A stretch of 64,000 nucleotides of DNA from positions 9,384,711 through 9,448,710 of the forward strand of contig WNKI01000002.1 of the NCBI GenBank assembly GCA_015350385.1. Direction: 5' to 3'. Under the pieces are notes generated by a model. The model was not told the DNA's origin. It saw only the letters and a program-made list of their open reading frames with translations, and ran no database searches. This DNA is from Aculops lycopersici (lineage: Eukaryota; Arthropoda; Arachnida; Trombidiformes; Eriophyidae). This document shows positions 43,845 through 54,162 of this stretch, piece by piece. The position numbers were made by a program, and so were the translations under genes. Every line of letters begins with the position of its first letter. Within the stretch, counting starts at the first letter, position 1.

Positions 43845-44768
43845 TTATCCAAAAAAACGTCTTCCTCCCTGTTGACCGCTACGAGTAGACTCGAAATACT
43901 CAATATCAATTAGAAACAACGCTCCCAAACAAACTGCTTTCATCGATGGATCCAAGTCATGGGGAAATGAAATGGCGAAGTAGTCTGCATCCGTGAACAT
44001 TTCCCTCACTATGCCACCCCATTGTTTACTGATGGTCCCCACAGAGACGCCATCCATTGTCATGACACGAAAATTGACGTCACCTCCACAGGATCCAAAT
44101 GATAATGGGCATATTGGTCCCTGAACTCTGAAGATTGCTCGCCCTGTTGCATCCTTCAATAGGAATGTTGGATACAGAAAATTGAACTCTTCACTAACAT
44201 TCCCAAGAATCTGGCCACCTGCGGCTTTTACAGATATATTATCTGGGCAAAGTAAACCGCAACAACAGGAACAATCGATATCCCGCTCAAATGTTAGGAT
44301 ATCCAAACCACGCTTATCCTTGACGGCGATACGGAATGCACGATGCTTTCCACAAAATTGCCTACCACACATGTCGGATTCCTCGCCGGCGAAGAAGATC
44401 TTGTTACCATTTTGGTCCTTAATAGTGAATTTATTTGGACTCTCCCATCCTGTGATAACCTCCAACAGCTCAACCTTCTGCTTGACATGGAACGAGCTTG
44501 CATTGTACAGGTAAGCTTGGAAGTCGGTGTTTGCAAACCAATTGCCGACAACTTGTGGATTGCCGAAGCCGCCTGGTTGATTCTGAATGGGAGCTGGAAA
44601 TGGTTGGTGGCCTTGCTGGTAGGCTGGAGGTGGTTGATGAGAGGGATTGTAGGCCGGTTGGTTGGGCGGGTAGTTGGGATAGTTGGCTTGTGGTTGTGGA
44701 GGGTAGGGTGTCGAATATTGTTTGCTTTCATCTTTGGTTGGAAGAAAACCTATAGGTGGTTGCGCCAT
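43845..44768 (-). CDS. Phospholipid scramblase family protein
   Basis: 307 aa, one exon. The N-terminal ~70 residues are Pro/Gln/Tyr-rich (PYPPQPQANYPNYPPNQP), as in other scramblases, where they bind SH3 and WW partners. The conserved scramblase domain follows: EVITGWESPNKFTIKDQNG, ESDMCGRQFCGKHRAF, a Cys-rich palmitoylation-type motif (DIDCSCCCGLLCP), FLLKDATGRAIFRVQGP and SKQWGGIVREMFTDAD. It then has an EF-hand-like segment and a C-terminal hydrophobic helix (MKAVCLGALFLIDIEYFE). Family members move or bind membrane phospholipids and some have signalling roles; the exact paralogue is not clear. All conserved regions are present. Confidence 0.92.
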   Translation of the reverse strand: MAQPPIGFLPTKDESKQYSTPYPPQPQANYPNYPPNQPAYNPSHQPPPAYQQGHQPFPAPIQNQPGGFGNPQVVGNWFANTDFQAYLYNASSFHVKQKVELLEVITGWESPNKFTIKDQNGNKIFFAGEESDMCGRQFCGKHRAFRIAVKDKRGLDILTFERDIDCSCCCGLLCPDNISVKAAGGQILGNVSEEFNFLYPTFLLKDATGRAIFRVQGPICPLSFGSCGGDVNFRVMTMDGVSVGTISKQWGGIVREMFTDADYFAISFPHDLDPSMKAVCLGALFLIDIEYFESTRSGQQGGRRFFG

Positions 44769-46096
44769 TTTGTATTTTGGACAGATTTTACTGCTATCCT
44801 TTTCAGTTTCTTGTCAACTTGACTAATCTTTGTGTCTGTTATTTCGGAGAGTCCTATGATATCTTACTTTGAGACTCTGGGGCAGTAACGTCAGATGTTT
44901 CGTTGCCAACAAGAACTCGTAGCCCCGCTTTCTCAGCTTTTGATAATGAAATATAGTGATTCCGTTTCAACACAAAATGTTGGGTGCTTCTTAGGGGGAA
45001 TGCTTCGTCTATAAGTATTATCGCAAATTTCTATATAAAACAATAATCATCTTTTGCTAACATACCATAAGAAAGGATGACGTTGTTTAGAGTAAAAGTA
45101 AAAATAAATGTGCTACCGATCACACAAAAATGCCCACTGCTCGACTCACGTAAACAAACCTAGGTTTTTCCTAGAAGGGGGAAAAGATTCACATGTGAAC
45201 CCGTTCGATTCAAGTGTGCGAATTTGAGCGGAGCCAGGGGGGATATGAGTCACTCAAAATTGTACGACTTCGCTTGTTGTTGTTGCGAGACTTGATAAGA
45301 TTGCAATCCAATTTGCGTCATTCGAATCAAGTTGTTAGTTAATACAGCCGACACTACAGGTTGTTGCAGAACTAAACATGAGTGCTATTTCATGATTTTC
45401 TCAAACAATGGCAACAGCTTTCCAGAAACTTAAAAAAGAATTCGGATAAACTTTTTGGCAGGTGACTCTTTGGTTGATATATGAACTTCTAGTTGTTGCT
45501 AGAGAGTTATCTGTCTTTTGGTAGTGTTTACAAATAGATGAGGCTGCAAATGATCCCAAAGTGCAATTTAGTTTCGTTAGACTGCAATAATTTTAAAAAG
45601 TCGATCACAAGTTCATATGTAACCATTCTATACACATTATGCCTGATGGAATTTCAAATCTAACGCGGCATCAAGACGACGGTCGAAAATTGCGAGGGGT
45701 TTTGTGTGAGTGCATGCGTCGCATAGATTGGAATTTCCAATGGAAATGGCGAAGCTCTTTGTGTTGTTCCCTCACAAGTTGCAGGGGGTTTTGTAACACC
45801 AATTTGTAAACAAACCATCCTATTCTCCATCTAAATTTCTCTTCTTTTAACACCAATCTATGTAACTCCACCTTAATATTAGATGGAATTCTATCCGATT
45901 CGTATCAATCATGTTACGCTAATCAAGTCTCATTTCTTGTGATTTGTGGAGCAGAGGAGGGCCGGCTATTTCGAACAAACTTGCATCTAATCCTATTGCG
46001 TGCAAACCGTCTCGGCAGTCCAGCATCAATTCCTTGGATTTAGTCAAAAGATTGGGCTGATGTCAAAAATTCGATAAAATATACTAAACTTACCAG
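44769..46096. other. Divergent intergenic region, no gene supported
   Basis: About 1.3 kb between the scramblase and WD40 gene starts. A 66-codon open frame at 45671-45871 was rejected for lack of any domain or splice support. Confidence 0.5.
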
Positions 46097-47113
46097 ATGC
46101 AGCACGAGGGTAAGCCACAGTTCATAAAGGCCCATACGGGTACCGTTAGGGGGATTGCCTTTAGTCCAAGGGATCGCTACATATTCTGTTCAGGCGGCAT
46201 CGATGGCAAGATATGCATCTACAATGCCCTTCAAGCTCAACTTCTCATATATAATCGAATTCAAAGTCCCCATGCAATGAGGAATGTTAATGCAGTTAAA
46301 TTCAATGCAGATGGAACTCGTATTCTATCAACCACCTCAAAAAGACTTTCAGTGATAGATCCAGAGACATGCGATATTATTTACTCTTACAATGATTGTG
46401 CCTATTCAGGCAAAGATCGGGCCCCTCTTGCCTCAGACCCTCAAAACCCAAATATTGCCGTATGCGCCTGCACAAATGGCAAGGGTCTAACTATATTTGA
46501 TCTGAGGAGGAATCAACCTGCCCATTTCTCAATGGATATCCATTCGACACTCATCACAGATGTCATATACTTGGACGAGAGCTGGCCGTTTGGCGCTAAT
46601 CGCAATGGCTCTGTTGTTTCACTAAGCTCAGATGGGGTTTGCAAAATAATGACTCTAGATGATAGGGTATTGCAAGAATTCGATGTTAAACATCGCTCAA
46701 ATTGCTTGACAGCCACACCAGATGTCTACTCTGTCGCCGACGAACACGGGTTTGAGAGTAATCTAATGATCGGCGGCGACCTTCTTTCAACCTATTTACC
46801 CGGTAATCAAAATCAACCTCCTCGCTTATTTACCTATGGTTATCATGAAAAAACAATCCAGAAACTAAAGTACACATCAAATGAACATTTATTGTACGCA
46901 ATCACCACCAAAGGACAAGTGAGACGCTATAAGCGTATGGGAGATAAGCACCATTATCTAGGCGAAGTCTACAGTCACGAGGATGATTGTCTCGACATGG
47001 ACATATCACCGAATGATGAATATATTGCTACTGCCTCTCAGAATGGTAGTGTCGGCCTGATGTGCTTGGGCGCTCCGTCACATGGCTGGACAGACTACAT
47101 GGAGTTGGCTTAG
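46097..47113 (+). CDS. WD40-repeat protein, family not assigned
   Basis: 338 aa, one exon, made of about six or seven beta-propeller blades. Clear WD-type units begin at residue 7 (FIKAHTGTVRGIAFSPRDRYIFCSGG), with others at about 60-85 (VNAVKFNADGTRILSTTSKR), 140-160 and 300-325 (CLDMDISPNDEYIATASQNG). WD40 propellers are protein-interaction platforms. I do not recognise the specific orthologue. The chain ends shortly after the last blade, so the propeller may be the whole protein. A polyadenylation-like AATAAA follows near 47276. Confidence 0.75.
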   Translation: MQHEGKPQFIKAHTGTVRGIAFSPRDRYIFCSGGIDGKICIYNALQAQLLIYNRIQSPHAMRNVNAVKFNADGTRILSTTSKRLSVIDPETCDIIYSYNDCAYSGKDRAPLASDPQNPNIAVCACTNGKGLTIFDLRRNQPAHFSMDIHSTLITDVIYLDESWPFGANRNGSVVSLSSDGVCKIMTLDDRVLQEFDVKHRSNCLTATPDVYSVADEHGFESNLMIGGDLLSTYLPGNQNQPPRLFTYGYHEKTIQKLKYTSNEHLLYAITTKGQVRRYKRMGDKHHYLGEVYSHEDDCLDMDISPNDEYIATASQNGSVGLMCLGAPSHGWTDYMELA

Positions 47114-47636
47114 AGAGACAAGTTGATATTTTTTGGCATTTGCATCCAGTTGATGATCCGGTATTACCTCTAAAGAAATCAATGATGTAATATCAGTGCC
47201 GTTTTCACATAAAATCATGTGTTTTTGGTCGTGGGATTGAAATTTATCAATTGTAAACTATAATGCTGGTGGTGTAATAAATTCAAATCGATACTCCTCT
47301 CCTGATCAAATCTAGATTACGGCCCTTACCTGTTCTAACTTTTTCCAATATTAGCTTTTGCAAGAACTTGTTATTCTTCTTGATCTCCATCTGAAAACAC
47401 TTGAGTCCAACTTAAATGACACTATGTAAGTGTTCCGGTTCAGGCCAATCTTCATGCGTTACAACATTCAAAAGTCATTTCAATTTCAGGGGAGTAATCA
47501 GCTTGCTGATTCACCACTGACTATCGGGAAGCCTCCGAACTTTCTTCCGGGACTTCACTTGTTAGTTTCTATAAATTGAAATAGAGGACAATTTGCATCG
47601 GCTCACACTTTGTGTGAAACAACAGCTTCGTAAATA
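47114..47636. other. Intergenic with a possible minus-strand terminal exon
   Basis: On the minus strand a TTTTCAG acceptor near 47400 is followed by a short Lys-rich frame (MEIKKNNKFLQKLILEKVRTG...) ending near 47286. It looks exon-like but no partner exon was found. Otherwise nothing. Confidence 0.25.
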
Positions 47637-48175
47637 ATGGCACTACAGTCACGAAAAAGTATCATTTCTCGTACGCTAGACTCGATCCAAGTTTTAAATG
47701 ATCAACAGAAACAACAAGTGACGGGTGTCATCTTGTTTTTAGTGGAGTATCGATGGCGAACAGAAACAAACAATTCCTTACTCGCATCTCAACTGGTAGA
47801 ACCCTCAGTGATCATTAACACCAGCTGAAATGAGTCGATTACTAAGCTGCTGCTCAAAAGTTATGTGGGAATTATTATGAGAGATTTCCTCTGCCTGGAG
47901 ATCATAACAAAAAATTGTACCAGTTATGCTGCTGGTGAGTAGGAGAATATAAACTATGATAACATGAAAGAACGAAAGAAAACTTGATCATCAACTAGGA
48001 GTTCCCGGAAACCCTTCAACCAATCAACTGCTCAGTCTCTACTTACTAAGCTTTAGATTCACAACTAATCAGGCGGCGAAAGCAATAAGGTTGCCGTCTT
48101 GGCACGGAACTCTATTACGATGTTCCTTAGCCTAAAATCAGAGTCCTCGAGCTCACAGGCACCCAATCGTATGTG
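47637..48175 (+). pseudogene. Possible two-exon gene with an in-frame TGA
   Basis: An ATG frame at 47637 gives MALQSRKSIISRTLDS... for 63 codons, then TGA at 47826-47828. The same frame then continues open for 35 more codons (NESITKLLLKSYVGIIMRDF and on) to a good GTGAGT donor at 47935. A CAG acceptor ending at 48072 continues the frame as GGESNKVAVLARNSITMFLS to TGA near 48175. The continued frame on both sides of the stop suggests a gene broken by a single stop codon, stop-codon readthrough, or a sequencing error. The product is not recognised. A selenocysteine reading is possible in principle but I see no matching selenoprotein motif. Confidence 0.3.
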
Positions 48176-48252
48176 AAAAGTTTGCCGGGGTCTCTATTTG
48201 ATCATTAGAGACATCGACAAACTTTTCTAGACAAAACTAATGACCAATCGCC

Positions 48253-48468
48253 ATGAAAATCTTGTTCAGTCCAACCGGAAATGAGATAACAGCAAATATT
48301 GACGGCGACTCGATAAGTAAAAGTGGACTGCACATTGAGCCTGCAAGGGGCCGGCTGAATCTTAACTCACTGCAACCAAACATCAACTTGCCTCCCATCG
48401 GTGATTTCGGTATCCCAAAATCTCAATCAACAACTACCACCGCCATCAGACCTAAGTCAATACCATAG
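48253..48468 (+). CDS. Short open frame, doubtful
   Basis: 71 codons from ATG (MKILFSPTGNEITANIDG...), polar and Pro/Asn-rich, not recognised. The composition looks more protein-like than nearby chance frames. It has no domain and no acceptor linking it to the exons at 47637-48175. It may be a real small gene or a chance frame. Confidence 0.2.
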   Translation: MKILFSPTGNEITANIDGDSISKSGLHIEPARGRLNLNSLQPNINLPPIGDFGIPKSQSTTTTAIRPKSIP

Positions 48469-49203
48469 CGGATCAGAAGCAAGAAATGCAAATCATTTAG
48501 TCTAGCTGATATGAACCAATGAGCAAAACCAAAGAGAGTGAATAACTTGCACAGCTAGTGTAAGGCGATGGTCAACCTACATGGCTACAAGTAACGTGGA
48601 AATGTAATTAGACAGATGACTTGCATCGATTGCTCGCGGCCCGACAGTAAGTACCGGGCACCAGGCGCAACAAGTGTCTCCTCGGTTGCTGTTAGGGCTT
48701 AACCAGTCATGGCACAACCACCATCACCAAAAGGTGCCTAGATGCTAATGACCGAACCGCTTGTTCACAACAGTATGAAAATCAGCAACTTGTTGTGTGG
48801 TCACATCAACAAAGACTTCACAGTGACATTTCATGAATCCTTACCTCCCGCTCGTGCCGTTTCCACAGGTGAGAGATGAAGAAAGAAAATCAGCTCAATC
48901 AGCAAGACAAAGTGTGAAACTTTAGTTGCGAGTGTTTATAAAATTTCTTCGAGTTGTTGGTTATGTTTGTGATTATGAGGTTCATTAAGTTCCAGAATAA
49001 CGGAACCGGATGAAACAGAAAATTGTACTTCTCTCGATGATTTTAGCGTTTGTTTACCTGAGCTGAGCTCAAAAACACAACGCGCGCGGGCGCGGGCGCG
49101 ATGCGGTCAGAGCGATGGACATTGTTTTCATGGTTAATCAGAATTCTAAGAATCTTCATATACCATTCCATTAACCATCATCTATAATAATATCTATCCT
49201 ACC
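48469..49203. other. Wntless upstream region with a GC block
   Basis: No gene seen. A short CG-dense block (cgcgcgcgggcgcgggcgcg) lies at 49080-49100, striking against AT-rich surroundings and within about 120 bases of the Wntless start. It is probably part of the promoter or leader. Confidence 0.5.
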
Positions 49204-50904
49204 ATGAGTGCCACAGTATTAGAATCCTTGTCGAATTGTAAACTTTTTGGTGTATTATCAATATTGCTGATCATACAGGTGGTTTCTTTCTATGTTGGGG
49301 CCTTCTTGACCCCAGCGCCATCATCATTTGAGCAATTCACTTCGGTGCATTGCTTGAGAAAAGATAGGAATCATGTAGCCATACCAAGAGACCACCGAGG
49401 TCATCACATAGGAAGTAGGAATTGTGATAAATCTGGATCGATCACGTCGGCCGACAAGAACGAGTTCAAAACAACAACTTTTGCAGTTCAATTGCCCCTG
49501 CCACGTGATGGAATGAATCTGGCTTACTCTAGATGGATGCAAACGCTGCTCGTGTTATTGATACCAGAATTCCAATATGAACCTCTACTAGCAAGTGCAC
49601 TCCTAGAAGAGGAGCACAAAGCTGGTAATACTCAATTGAAACATTTGACATTGGCAAGTGAATTTCCATTGTTCATCGATGTAGATCTTGCTGTTAAGAA
49701 CAAGGAAGATCAGGAGTGGACTATGTATGCTCAAAGAAAGAGCCTCAGGAGAACTATTAGATTCCACGAACTCGACATCAAGCAAACCCACAAATTGGAT
49801 TGTGAGCCAATTCAACTCTTCGAGTTACAATCATTACATTATGACTATTACCTGATAAATTTTGAGATCCGCGAGGACAAGACATCAAACAAAACCCTGA
49901 GATTTCCTGGACGATTGAATGATGTAACAGGTGTTGCAATACACCACAATGGAGGATTCACACAAATTTGGTTAGCTCTAAAGACCGTGTTCTTCATATC
50001 GACACTTTCTACTTTTATTTGGTACTGCAAGAGATTAAAACGACTCACCAGGAAGACAATACTCATTGAGAGACTGCTAGTTGGTCTAGGTGCCACCTTA
50101 ACCCAACTCAATGCACCCATTGAATTGATCTCCCTCCACTTTGAGGTGCCCTTCATGATGTTCATGAATGACTTGCGACAAGGAATATTCTATTGTGTCC
50201 TTCTCTCCTTTTGGATTATATTTGTGGGCGAGCACCTCTTGGACGGGACAAGGAAGAACAGTCAACTTGTAAACTACATCAAAGAACTCATGGCTATTTG
50301 CGTTGCCTCACTGGCACTTTTAATATTTGACCTAAGCGAGAGAGGCATCCAAGCAGTTGACCCGTTCATCACTATATGGGAATCGAGACCGAATCTAGCT
50401 AATTTATCAATATCAGTGGCAAGTTTGGCCAGTGTGGCCTATTTGGGATTTCTACTCTATTATATCTATCTAGCATTCGAGACCATATCCGGTAAACAGA
50501 GTTCCTTGCCGAAGATGCAAATCACAAAGAGACTCAAGTACCAGGGAATGATCTACAGGTTTCAGTTCCTACTCTATGCAACCACCATATGCGCCATAAG
50601 TACTCTCATTTTTTATGGACTTAGCCACCGAAATGAATGGTCTTACGACGATGAATCACTCACTACTTCAGTATCGATTGAGTGGACTAGCGCTATGCTT
50701 ATGAGTGTTTGCGCCATGTGGAATCTCTACGTTATCGTGTTAATGATACTTTATGCACCATCTTACAAGGGATTCATCGCCGGATCATGTCCATCAGACC
50801 AAATAGAGTTTGATTGTTTAACGGACGATCGTCAAGAAGACGAGACCGAAAGTGGGGATATGAAACTTTTACAAGAGTTGGTCAGTAAGTCAAACTTGGA
50901 TTAA
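49204..50904 (+). CDS. wls: Wntless (Evi/Sprinter), Wnt cargo receptor
   Basis: 566 aa, one exon. N-terminal signal-anchor helix (LFGVLSILLIIQVVSFYVGAF), a luminal domain of about 220 residues, then seven further membrane helices ending near residue 525. Family blocks include GRLNDVTGVAIHHNGGFTQIW, a helix running VFFISTLSTFIWYCKRL, PIELISLHFEVPFMMFMNDL and RQGIFYCVLLSFWIIFVGEH. Wntless binds palmitoleoylated Wnt in the ER and carries it to the cell surface; it is needed for secretion of nearly all Wnts. The acidic cytoplasmic tail is present (TDDRQEDETESGD). It looks intact. Confidence 0.93.
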   Translation: MSATVLESLSNCKLFGVLSILLIIQVVSFYVGAFLTPAPSSFEQFTSVHCLRKDRNHVAIPRDHRGHHIGSRNCDKSGSITSADKNEFKTTTFAVQLPLPRDGMNLAYSRWMQTLLVLLIPEFQYEPLLASALLEEEHKAGNTQLKHLTLASEFPLFIDVDLAVKNKEDQEWTMYAQRKSLRRTIRFHELDIKQTHKLDCEPIQLFELQSLHYDYYLINFEIREDKTSNKTLRFPGRLNDVTGVAIHHNGGFTQIWLALKTVFFISTLSTFIWYCKRLKRLTRKTILIERLLVGLGATLTQLNAPIELISLHFEVPFMMFMNDLRQGIFYCVLLSFWIIFVGEHLLDGTRKNSQLVNYIKELMAICVASLALLIFDLSERGIQAVDPFITIWESRPNLANLSISVASLASVAYLGFLLYYIYLAFETISGKQSSLPKMQITKRLKYQGMIYRFQFLLYATTICAISTLIFYGLSHRNEWSYDDESLTTSVSIEWTSAMLMSVCAMWNLYVIVLMILYAPSYKGFIAGSCPSDQIEFDCLTDDRQEDETESGDMKLLQELVSKSNLD

Positions 50905-51141
50905 CAAGCTTCCCATATTCAGCGAGCGAGCGCACTCACACCCATAGGAAACTCCCACTCGCTGATATTTCTCAATCTTCTCAAGTCTCTTCTGGTTGAT
51001 GACAAAGAAAATTACGGCGCTGCCTAGCGATTTAAGACACCAGTTGCATTCATCCATCACAAGGATCACACCGATTTAAATATTATCTCAATTTTAAACC
51101 TCAACTTACTCTTAAAATTACCTCAAAAATCCACCAATAAA

Positions 51142-51597
51142 ATGAGATCATTACTGTTGTCATCAATTCTCATTGCCTCTACAGTGCAATTTTTAAGCAG
51201 CGCACCCGTCGATCCACCGGAACAAACAACTCCCTTGCCCGAGGTTATATCTACTAATGAGACCTCTACATTTACCTGTCGTGGTAAGGCAACTGGCTAT
51301 TATGCCGATGTGATATTGAGATGTAGAGTTTACCACTTTTGCACACAACTTGAGGAGATTGCTAACGTAACATACCAGAGGATGTCATACATTTGCCTAC
51401 AAGACTCAATATTTGATCAAAAGGACTTGAATTGCGTTAAGCCAGAAGATGTCAAGGTACAATGTGAGGATGCTGAAAAGTATTATGAGTCTAGCAATAA
51501 GCAACTGGATGATAGTGAAGAATCTGGACCCAGCATGTCAGAGAGCCTCACGGCGAGTATTATGATGAATCCAATTGCGCGGTTTATTGCAGGTTGA
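51142..51597 (+). CDS. Secreted CBM14-like (peritrophin-A) protein
   Basis: 151 aa with a signal peptide (MRSLLLSSILIASTVQFLSSA). A single Cys-rich module at about 44-110 has the arthropod chitin-binding type-2 pattern in its divergent cuticular form: FTCRGKATGYYADVILRCRV, YHFC, YICLQDSIFDQKDLNCVKPE and VKVQCEDAEKYYESSN. Six cysteines are spaced as in that family, although aromatic ligand positions are partly changed, so chitin binding is probable but not certain. The tail (DDSEESGPSMSESL) is acidic. Such proteins occur in cuticle and peritrophic matrix. A single exon. Confidence 0.78.
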   Translation: MRSLLLSSILIASTVQFLSSAPVDPPEQTTPLPEVISTNETSTFTCRGKATGYYADVILRCRVYHFCTQLEEIANVTYQRMSYICLQDSIFDQKDLNCVKPEDVKVQCEDAEKYYESSNKQLDDSEESGPSMSESLTASIMMNPIARFIAG

Positions 51598-51731
51598 TGG
51601 AGTTGAAACTCTATTTTAAGATTCTCGCCCGAGTTTTAGGATTTTTAATTCATGTAACTAAAACAGCAACCTCAAATAGACTTACCATCCGAGTGTCTTT
51701 TCTGGGATTTCTTTTGCTAGAATTTATAATA

Positions 51732-52628
51732 TCATGTGTCCGGTGGCGGAGGTGAGGGGGGCGGCGGAGGAGGCGCCAGCAAGGGATTCATGAATACTAA
51801 TGGATTCATGGCAGCTAAGGGGTTGATGGCTGCCATTGGAGCCATAGGTGGCAATCCCATACCGGGCATCATAGGGGGCAATAGAGGCGGCATTCCTGGT
51901 AGGGGTGGCATCGGTTGCACGGTCGGTAAATTGGCGGGCATTGGTCCAGCCATGGCCGGAACTACAGGTGCAATCGGTGGTTGTGGACGGTATGCTGGCG
52001 TCTCACTCTCCGACCCCTTGTCTCCTTGCAACATCTTGTTCTTTTGAGCAAGCAATCTCTCAACTATGGTTCCGTGTCTTTCACCTTTGCCATCTTTCTT
52101 AAAAGCATAACTCACACTGATTGGCCTGTTACTGAAATATTGGCCATTCATGGATTCGACTGCCGCGTCCGAGGCTTCAAAAGAGCCATAATTAATGAAG
52201 GCGTAGCCTCTCGAAGTATTCGAGTTGTAATCGCGCATAATCTTTGGCGTTTGCAATATTGGACCAAATGATGAGAATGTGTCATATAATAGCTTTTCGT
52301 CGACATCAGGATCTAGATTGCCGATGAATATGTTGGCACCGATGTCCTGATTCTTCTGATTTGCAGACGCTTTGTTAGATCGTAATGGTTTTCCATACAA
52401 CTTGACCATGTTCATAACTTTGTTGGCATAATCTGCATCCACTTCGCTAGCGAATTCCACAAAACCATAACCCTGATGATTTCCTGTAATTCTATCCTTT
52501 GGCATATGAACATTTATCACAGGCCCGGCTTGGGTAAATAGTTCCCACAAGATCGCTTCGGTGCATTGGTCGTCCAATCCACCGACGTAGAGCGTGGCGT
52601 CCTGATTTCTTTCATTGACATGAAACAT
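51732..52628 (-). CDS. SF3B4: Splicing factor SF3B4 (SAP49)
   Basis: 298 aa. Two RRM domains lie at about 12-90 and 99-177. RRM1 begins DATLYVGGLDDQCTEAILWELFTQAG and has RNP1 GYGFVEF. RRM2 has ANIFIGNLDPDVDEKLLYDTF and RNP1 RGYAFINY. A short linker (KKDGKGERHG) leads to a Pro/Met/Gly-rich tail of about 80 residues ending in PPPPPSPPPP. The order and sequence match SF3B4 of the U2 snRNP SF3b complex, which contacts pre-mRNA upstream of the branch point. The tail is shorter than in the human protein (424 aa). It is divergent from MRPL55 with a 248-base shared promoter. Confidence 0.95.
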   Translation of the reverse strand: MFHVNERNQDATLYVGGLDDQCTEAILWELFTQAGPVINVHMPKDRITGNHQGYGFVEFASEVDADYANKVMNMVKLYGKPLRSNKASANQKNQDIGANIFIGNLDPDVDEKLLYDTFSSFGPILQTPKIMRDYNSNTSRGYAFINYGSFEASDAAVESMNGQYFSNRPISVSYAFKKDGKGERHGTIVERLLAQKNKMLQGDKGSESETPAYRPQPPIAPVVPAMAGPMPANLPTVQPMPPLPGMPPLLPPMMPGMGLPPMAPMAAINPLAAMNPLVFMNPLLAPPPPPPSPPPPDT

Positions 52629-52876
52629 CTTGAGTTTGATTTTTGAGATCTATTTGCTAATCAATCTGATGTGATGAATTCATATGCAGCGCTTTTTTAA
52701 GTTAAAGTCTATTTGACAAGAGTTGATAGAACAGGTCTACACAGAAACGAAAATATCGCTCACGTTGTTTTTATTTCTGAAGAACACACGAGTTTGTTTA
52801 TTTTCATTTTGCAACTTTCAAGCGGCCATCAAAACCCAAAAATCCATTAGATCAATTTGAACATATCGCAATCAAT

Positions 52877-53146
52877 ATGTTGAGTCAAGTCTATAAAGCC
52901 AAAAGGGCACTTCTAGCAAGACTCTACCCTACCACATTAACTTTCAAGGATGGATCTACGATAACAATTAAGCATTTTGAGCCAAGACAAATCATCAAGA
53001 TGCCACTAACGGAGTCAGAGTGCGATGAAAAGAGTAAAACAGCATGGCAAATCAGGCGTCGGGCAGCAGTTGTTGAATCAACCGATAAAGTTTTGGATGA
53101 TGTGAGATTCGATGCAAAGAAATATCTGAGGCCTAGAAAACGATAG
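52877..53146 (+). CDS. MRPL55: Mitochondrial ribosomal protein bL/mL55 (MRPL55)
   Basis: 89 aa. Family core: RALLARLYPTTLTFKDGSTI and ITIKHFEPRQIIKMPL (compare R.YP..L...DGSTI.I...EPR..L.MP in animal MRPL55). It is basic, with a KYLRPRKR C-terminus. It is a subunit of the large mitochondrial ribosome found in animals. An AATAAA signal is at about 53214. It converges on EXOSC2 with a gap of about 130 bases, so 3' UTRs may touch. Confidence 0.88.
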   Translation: MLSQVYKAKRALLARLYPTTLTFKDGSTITIKHFEPRQIIKMPLTESECDEKSKTAWQIRRRAAVVESTDKVLDDVRFDAKKYLRPRKR

Positions 53147-53274
53147 ATCGAGTTACTATGGAGCTTGTAAATAACGCTTATCTAGTCCTCAAGTCACACG
53201 TGCTACACAATGGAATAAAATATTAAAATTATTTATAACAAATTCAATATTTGTAACTGTAACGAGAGGCCTCG

Positions 53275-54162
53275 TTATCGCAGACGCTTGTTGTTTTTAT
53301 TCAATCGCTTAAGAATTTTGATCAATCGTTTGAGAATCTCATCTATGACTTGTTCGTCGAGCAATTCTTTCACTTCAAACTCCATAGATTCTTCAAAGCA
53401 CTTGGTGCAGGATAACATGTTTAGTAAAACCTTACCCTGTTTGAGTATATCAATACAATTTCTCATCCTTGCGATAGATTGACGTGTGGGCGCGGGCAGT
53501 GGCTCTAGACTTAGATCGAAACCGTACTCCATATCCTCGTCAGTGCGAGAGGGTGAAATCCATACGTATCCATTGTTAGCAAGGACTAGATGGACACCAA
53601 TAAGTGGTAGATTATGGAATAAAACTTTACACCTTTCAACGAGGGCGGGTGGGACTCTGACAAGCATTCCCAGGCCCACCTTACCATATCGCAAACTCCT
53701 AGTGTGCAGGGATAAAGATCCATCTTGGAATGTTGATTGCACTTCAGCTACTATTAGATCGCCCTCTTTGAAGTAACTCCTCATCATAAGTTCATCTTCT
53801 GTTGTTTTCCTACGAAGTTCACCACCCGGTAGGTTGATATGATTGAGGAGTAAAACTGAGTCTAGTCGCGCGCCTGTTTCCACTTTCCAGCGTCGCTGTC
53901 CAACTTGTGCCTCGATGATCCTACCGATGACAACATCTCCAGTCTCGCCGACGAATCTGGCTCGTGGAGCATGAACACTGATGAGTTTGTTAATTTGAGC
54001 AACCTTACCGGCAACGCTAGATATAAGTTCACCGCCTGGATTTAGAAAAGTTCCATGGCCTCGCATGAAAGCTGGGTTATCTGTTATCAAGTCTCCTGGT
54101 AGTACAAAATGTTTGTCGAGTGCTTCAAACTCGTCCACGAATTCCACATCTTCTTCAGCCAT
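53275..54162 (-). CDS. EXOSC2: Exosome subunit EXOSC2 (RRP4)
   Basis: 295 aa from the ATG at 54162 (MAEEDVEFVDEF). An upstream in-frame extension to 54312 is AT-rich leader and was not used. Domains: an N-terminal region (VLPGDLITDNPAFMRGHGTF), an S1 domain at about 70-160 (GETGDVVIGRIIEAQVGQRRWKV with RLDSVLLLNHINLPGGELRR), then a KH-like domain with GLGMLVRVPPALVERCK and a Gly/Trp segment (LANNGYVWISPSR). This is the RRP4 cap protein of the RNA exosome, guiding RNA into the nine-subunit channel. The neighbouring gene on the same strand encodes the exosome cofactor MPHOSPH6. Confidence 0.93.
   Translation of the reverse strand: MAEEDVEFVDEFEALDKHFVLPGDLITDNPAFMRGHGTFLNPGGELISSVAGKVAQINKLISVHAPRARFVGETGDVVIGRIIEAQVGQRRWKVETGARLDSVLLLNHINLPGGELRRKTTEDELMMRSYFKEGDLIVAEVQSTFQDGSLSLHTRSLRYGKVGLGMLVRVPPALVERCKVLFHNLPLIGVHLVLANNGYVWISPSRTDEDMEYGFDLSLEPLPAPTRQSIARMRNCIDILKQGKVLLNMLSCTKCFEESMEFEVKELLDEQVIDEILKRLIKILKRLNKNNKRLR

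Noticed and set aside
45671..45871. 66-codon minus-strand frame
   Set aside because: No domain, no splice support, and no promoter seen.
47286..47405. Minus-strand Lys-rich terminal exon
   Set aside because: Plausible acceptor but no partner exon or homologue; noted only in the intergenic entry.
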